Assembly (NCBI RefSeq): GCF_900104595.1
Contig: NZ_FNVY01000004.1
Coordinates: 868,001 to 932,000, forward strand
Length of the DNA stretch: 64,000 nucleotides
DNA from: Enterococcus timonensis
Lineage (GTDB): Bacteria; Bacillota; Bacilli; Lactobacillales; Enterococcaceae
Direction: 5' to 3'
In this document: positions 60,412 to 64,000 of the stretch, one piece after another
Layout: the number at the start of each line of letters is the position of its first letter
Numbering within the stretch: the first letter of the stretch is position 1
Program-made: the position numbers and the translations under genes
The notes under the pieces: generated by a model
Told to the model about the DNA's origin: nothing
Seen by the model: only the letters and a program-made list of their open reading frames with translations
Databases searched by the model: none

Positions 60412-60663
60412 ACTTTTTTGACGGTGTCTTAAGCGCTGATCCTAGAAAAAAAGATAAAATGATTTTGAAATTAAAAAACAATTTCCAAACATTTTCCTAT
60501 TTTTTTACAGCACAAAACACGCCAAAGACAACCTTTTCTTCTCGGTGTTTTAAAGGTAGCGATTTGGAGAATAGATAAAATTTTTTAAAATCCAAAATCG
60601 GGATTTTTAAAAATTTTATCTATTCTCTGCATCGCTAATCACCTTTAAAACAACCTTTTTTAA
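60412..60663 (-). repeat. Palindromic repeat array, two units, directly after yitT
   Basis: In the minus orientation each unit starts with AAAAGGTTGT and ends in CACCG. CGGTG motifs at 60421 and about 60543 give a ~122-bp period. One unit folds through GAGAATAGATAAAATTTT and its complement, much like the A units at 16 and 54 kb. The other has a diverged stem. The yitT stop codon TAA is followed at once by AAAAGGTTGT. Confidence 0.88.
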
Positions 60664-61538
60664 AACATGTCTTCTTCGTAGAAGTGGCCTAAGATTTGGA
60701 CGTTGTCTGAGATGGAGACGAACGCTTTGGGGTCGGATTCTTTCATGGCGGCTACTAACATTGGTAATTCGTAGCGGGTCATCACGGTAAATAAAATCGA
60801 TTGGGGTTCTTCATTAAAGGCGCCCTCTGCGTCGTGGATAATTGTAATACCACGGCGCAAGCGGCTTTGGATCGATTCAATTACTAAATGAGGTTCCTTA
60901 GTCACAATCATAATTTGCATTTTCTTTTGTTTCGTATAAACAACATCGGTCATTTTCCCGCTAACAAAAATCGACAGCGCTGAATAAAACATATACTGCC
61001 AGCCAAATAAATAACCGGCAACCAAAATAATTACCGCATTAAAACCAATCGAGATGGAACCGACACTTTTTCCCGTTTTACGCCGAATAGTTAAACTAAT
61101 AATATCTAGACCACCACTTGATAGCCCGTTGCGCAATGTGTAGCCAATCCCAATGCCCATAATTGCCCCACCAAAAATGGCACAAATAATTGGATCAGTA
61201 GTTAAAGTGGTTTCTGGAATAATTTGGATGAAAAATGAGGTCAAGGTAATCGTAATAATCGTAAAAATGGTAAATCTTTTTCCAAGTTTTGTCCAAGCCA
61301 AGTAAAACAACGGAATATTCAAGATATATAAAGTAATCGACAATGGAATGTGCAGACCAAAAAGTTGTTGCGAAAATTTAGTTAAAATCTGCGCTACCCC
61401 ATTGACGCCACTAGAATAAATATTTCCCGGCAAATAAAAAAAGTTAAAAGCCACTCCCGCCAACAAACCATAAACCATTGAAGCTGACAAGCGACTCGTA
61501 TACTTGTCAATTTTTAGACGTTTCAAAATATTTTGCAA
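60660..61538 (-). CDS. YitT family membrane protein
   Basis: The 292-residue protein has five to six membrane helices (DUF161, about residues 15-205) and a soluble C-terminal DUF2179 domain. That domain contains QIMIVTKEP, IIHDAEGAFNEEPQSILFTVMTRYELP and FVSISDNVQILGHF. YitT-family function is unsettled. The helix motif GLSSGGLDIISLTI is conserved in the family. Its stop codon is at the edge of a palindromic repeat array. It is monocistronic. Confidence 0.9.
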   Translation of the reverse strand: MQNILKRLKIDKYTSRLSASMVYGLLAGVAFNFFYLPGNIYSSGVNGVAQILTKFSQQLFGLHIPLSITLYILNIPLFYLAWTKLGKRFTIFTIITITLTSFFIQIIPETTLTTDPIICAIFGGAIMGIGIGYTLRNGLSSGGLDIISLTIRRKTGKSVGSISIGFNAVIILVAGYLFGWQYMFYSALSIFVSGKMTDVVYTKQKKMQIMIVTKEPHLVIESIQSRLRRGITIIHDAEGAFNEEPQSILFTVMTRYELPMLVAAMKESDPKAFVSISDNVQILGHFYEEDMF

Positions 61539-61627
61539 AATACTTCCTCACTTCTTTATTTTCTCGAGTCTTATTCTACCTTGTTTTGCCGACTTTTGAA
61601 AGTAATTTGCCAATTTTCAGAGTTTAT

Positions 61628-62812
61628 TTACACCCGGCCGCGCTTTTTGACAATGGCAGCGACAAATATTAGGAAAATACTGCTCCACGCAAGGAAAATT
61701 AAGCTCACCGATTGATAAGAAATATCGGCAAAACTACCGCGATTCAACACGACATCGGCAATTCCTAAATAAAAACTTGGGAAAAATGTTTGGAAAGCTT
61801 TGAAACTATTTTGATAAAGTAAACCCAGTGGTCCTAAAAAGAGCAAAAGTGCGGTTACTGCTACTAAAATAATTGGCTGCTTGGTAAGTTGAGCCAAAAA
61901 AAGTTGGAGGCTGGCTAAAAAAAGGAGCCACAAAAAGAAAAAATAAAAATATTTGGCGAAAAATTCCCCAATCGTCACTACCAAAAATTGATTTTGCAAA
62001 ATATAGCCAAATGGATATTGCCAAAAACCAAGACTGTGCCCCGGCCAGAGAGCGACTATTGCTATAAATATTAAAATTCCCACTAAAAACATCAACAGGC
62101 CTAACAAAATGGTCACCGCAAAATTCACACTTAAGATTTGCCATTTTTTTAAAGGCAGAACGTCCACAAAGTCGATGGTTTTTTGCCGACGATGAAAGGT
62201 CAAATAAACGCTAGCCAAAAGAGTGCTCCCTAAAAAAATAATTAAAGGAATGGTTAGCTGTGCTTTTTTTGTCGGACCTTGTTGAGTGGCTCCTGGTTGT
62301 TTTAAAACCGTGGCTATCATGGGGAGTGCATCTACTTGAAGCGCGATTTTTGGTGCTGCTGGAATGTTGTGATCTAATAAATATTGTGTGGCCAGGCGAT
62401 CTTCTACCGATAAAGAATCGTGAGCCAATTCAAATTTCTGAATTTTCTTAAAATCCCGACTTTTGTAAACGGCTATCTGTTCAGTTAACTTTGCAATTGA
62501 ATCTTGCGCATTCTTCAGTGTAATTTGATCATATGAATCGTTTGAGTCAAGTAGGAATTGGCGGACAATTTCATCATTATCTATTTGAGCGAGCGCCTCA
62601 TCTTCAATAAAAGTCACCGCTTCTTTTTGGGTCATAAAATTTTTATGGCTGTATAATTTTTCTCGACTATCCCCTGCCATATATACTCTCGTAGAAATTT
62701 TTACTTCTCCTTGAAATTGCGCAAAGGAAAAAAGCACTAGCGCGATCATCCCCAAGTATAGCAGCGGATTTTTTAGGCCTCGTTTTAATTCGAATATAAA
62801 TTGAGTTAACAA
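61628..62812 (-). CDS. ABC-2 type permease without adjacent ATPase
   Basis: The 394-residue protein has an N-terminal membrane helix (about 17-30). A long extracellular loop with coiled-coil tendency (about 35-175) follows, then five or six helices to the C-terminus, the layout of ABC-2 permeases. The segment TLLASVYLTFHRRQKTIDFVDVLPLKKWQIL is a typical cytoplasmic coupling region. No ATP-binding gene lies next to it; the upstream neighbour is aspS. Either the partner is elsewhere or was lost. The substrate is unknown. Confidence 0.75.
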   Translation of the reverse strand: MLTQFIFELKRGLKNPLLYLGMIALVLFSFAQFQGEVKISTRVYMAGDSREKLYSHKNFMTQKEAVTFIEDEALAQIDNDEIVRQFLLDSNDSYDQITLKNAQDSIAKLTEQIAVYKSRDFKKIQKFELAHDSLSVEDRLATQYLLDHNIPAAPKIALQVDALPMIATVLKQPGATQQGPTKKAQLTIPLIIFLGSTLLASVYLTFHRRQKTIDFVDVLPLKKWQILSVNFAVTILLGLLMFLVGILIFIAIVALWPGHSLGFWQYPFGYILQNQFLVVTIGEFFAKYFYFFFLWLLFLASLQLFLAQLTKQPIILVAVTALLLFLGPLGLLYQNSFKAFQTFFPSFYLGIADVVLNRGSFADISYQSVSLIFLAWSSIFLIFVAAIVKKRGRV

Positions 62813-62907
62813 ATCTTCACCCTCTTAATTAAATAAAGCGTTTGAATTTATATGTAGCGTAAAACCATCCTAGGATAAACTAGAATAGTTGCAGCTTTAA
62901 TATTTTT

Positions 62908-64000
62908 TTATTCTTCTTCACTCGATTTTTTTTCTTCAAAACTAGTAATTTCCAAATGAAGTTCAGCTAGTTGTTTTTCAGAAACGGGTGACGGCGCTTG
63001 GGTCAATGGATCTAAGGCGCGGCCATTTTTTGGAAAAGCAATGACCTCTCTAATATTGTCCTCTTTAGCCAATAACATCACGAAGCGGTCCAAACCTAAC
63101 GCTAGTCCGCCAAGTGGTGGGAAACCATAGTCCAAAGCTTCTAATAAGAAGCCAAATTGTTCTTCAGCACTTTCTTTAGAAAAGCCTAGAGCTTGGAACA
63201 TTTTTTCCTGCAAGTCGCGAGTGTTAATTCTCAAACTCCCGCCACCGATTTCATAACCATTTAACACAATATCGTAAGCATGGGCGTAAACTTTTTTCGG
63301 ATCGGTTAATAAATACTGTTCGTCGTCTGCTTTTGGTAAAGTAAATGGATGATGGGCGGACATGTAGCGGCCCTCTTCTTCGGAGTATTCAAACATTGGC
63401 CAGTCAGTAATCCACAAGAAATTAAATTTATCTTGATCGATTACGCCTAATTCTTTAGCTAAACGAACGCGCAATGCCCCAAGAGATGTTTGCGCCACTT
63501 CTTTTTTATCAGCGACAAAAAACAATAGGTCGCCGACTTTAGCATCCATTACTTGCGTATATTCGTCAAATTTATCTTGTAAAAATTTAGCGATGGGACC
63601 ATTAAATCCGTCTGCTGTGACTTTCACCCAAGCTAAGCCCTTAGCACCAAATTGTCCTAAATATTGACCCAACGCATCGATTTCTTTACGAGAATATTTG
63701 TCTGCCGCGCCAACTGCGTTTAGTCCGTAAACAGCACCACCCGTTTCAATTGTTGAAGCGAATACTTTAAATTCAGTGTCGGCCGCTAACCCGGAAATAT
63801 TTTTCAATTCCAAATCATAACGCGTATCGGGTTTATCAGAACCAAAGCGATCCATCGCTTCATCATAAGCGATACGTGGAAATGGCAAGCTGATTTCCAT
63901 ATCCATCGTTTCTTTCATCACTTTGGCAATCATTTCTTCAGTGAAGGAAAGAATTTCATCTTCTTCTAAAAAGCTCGTTTCAATATCCACTTGCGTAAAT
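62908..64000 (-). CDS. aspS: Aspartyl-tRNA synthetase, C-terminal part (cut by window end)
   Basis: The frame stays open to position 64000 ([17 protein letters not shown] precedes the first internal start), so the N-terminal anticodon-binding domain lies outside. Visible parts are the class II core, the bacterial GAD insertion (about 95-230 of this fragment), [21 protein letters not shown] and motif 3 [13 protein letters not shown]. The enzyme charges tRNA-Asp. It is usually next to hisS, which would be to the right. The acidic tail EEKKSSEEE ends the protein. Confidence 0.97.
   Translation of the reverse strand, partial: FTQVDIETSFLEEDEILSFTEEMIAKVMKETMDMEISLPFPRIAYDEAMDRFGSDKPDTRYDLELKNISGLAADTEFKVFASTIETGGAVYGLNAVGAADKYSRKEIDALGQYLGQFGAKGLAWVKVTADGFNGPIAKFLQDKFDEYTQVMDAKVGDLLFFVADKKEVAQTSLGALRVRLAKELGVIDQDKFNFLWITDWPMFEYSEEEGRYMSAHHPFTLPKADDEQYLLTDPKKVYAHAYDIVLNGYEIGGGSLRINTRDLQEKMFQALGFSKESAEEQFGFLLEALDYGFPPLGGLALGLDRFVMLLAKEDNIREVIAFPKNGRALDPLTQAPSPVSEKQLAELHLEITSFEEKKSSEEE

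Noticed and set aside
1-64000. CRISPR array or tRNA/rRNA genes
   Set aside because: The tandem repeats seen are palindromic units with no spacers. No tRNA cloverleaf or rRNA segment was recognised on reading, although a tRNA search program was not run.

Overview
The window is a low-GC Firmicutes chromosome segment, most likely from the Enterococcaceae. The evidence is the gene content: a lower mevalonate operon (mvaK1-mvaD-mvaK2-fni), a class III fructose-1,6-bisphosphatase, potABCD, an infC-rpmI-rplT operon with an L20-type leader, trehalose-6-phosphate phosphorylase with beta-phosphoglucomutase, and an S. aureus-like mupG-murQ-murP-murR operon. The species cannot be fixed from the sequence alone.

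Positions 1 to about 6.8 kb are one end of an integrated mobile element. It holds a tyrosine integrase cut by the window edge, a DUF3173 protein, a MobT/Rep_trans-type relaxase or initiator with an N-terminal helix-turn-helix, and a divergent XRE regulator. Its cargo is an arsenic operon (arsR-acr3-arsC-permease-thioredoxin-like). Here arsR carries an in-frame stop at codon 45. The element ends just downstream of the potABCD terminator.

From 7 to 29 kb come potABCD, an acrylyl-CoA reductase-like oxidoreductase with coaB-coaC-panT, murB, a class A-type serine hydrolase, an Idh/MocA oxidoreductase, exoA with a DEDDh exonuclease, a GNAT-tsaE-Nudix group and oleate hydratase. Then comes a trehalose locus with two divergent transcripts (treP-treR and PTS-pgmB). 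Each transcript has a candidate TreR operator 10-11 bp downstream of its -10 box.

From 29 to 38.8 kb the DNA is more accessory. It has an ABC exporter with a nonsense codon, an AgrA/LytTR-like regulator lacking the usual phospho-acceptor Asp, and a small membrane protein. The MurNAc operon follows, then a scar where two genes have lost their 5' ends against each other, then an orphan small secreted/membrane pair behind a strong promoter.

From 38.8 to 64 kb come infC-rpmI-rplT, osmC with a pentapeptide protein, a deoxynucleoside kinase, and a TctA-like permease leading into the mevalonate genes. Next are yajC, two candidate structured RNAs, fbp, a DUF1846 gene, udk, and a RelE-type toxin-antitoxin pair between 48-bp direct repeats. 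A Pce-like choline-binding metallo-beta-lactamase, rsuA, DUF960, rplY with an attenuator-like leader, yitT, an orphan ABC-2 permease and aspS (cut by the window end) complete the window.

The least expected feature is a dispersed family of palindromic ~122-125 bp units. They form tandem arrays at four intergenic loci (16.1-16.7, 22.6-22.8, 53.8-54.1 and 60.4-60.7 kb). Stems are kept by compensatory changes between copies. At three loci the array begins exactly at the stop codon of the gene before it. Related palindromic repeat families are known in enterococci, so the family may not be new, but its junctions with stop codons deserve a look. No CRISPR array, rRNA or tRNA was recognised.
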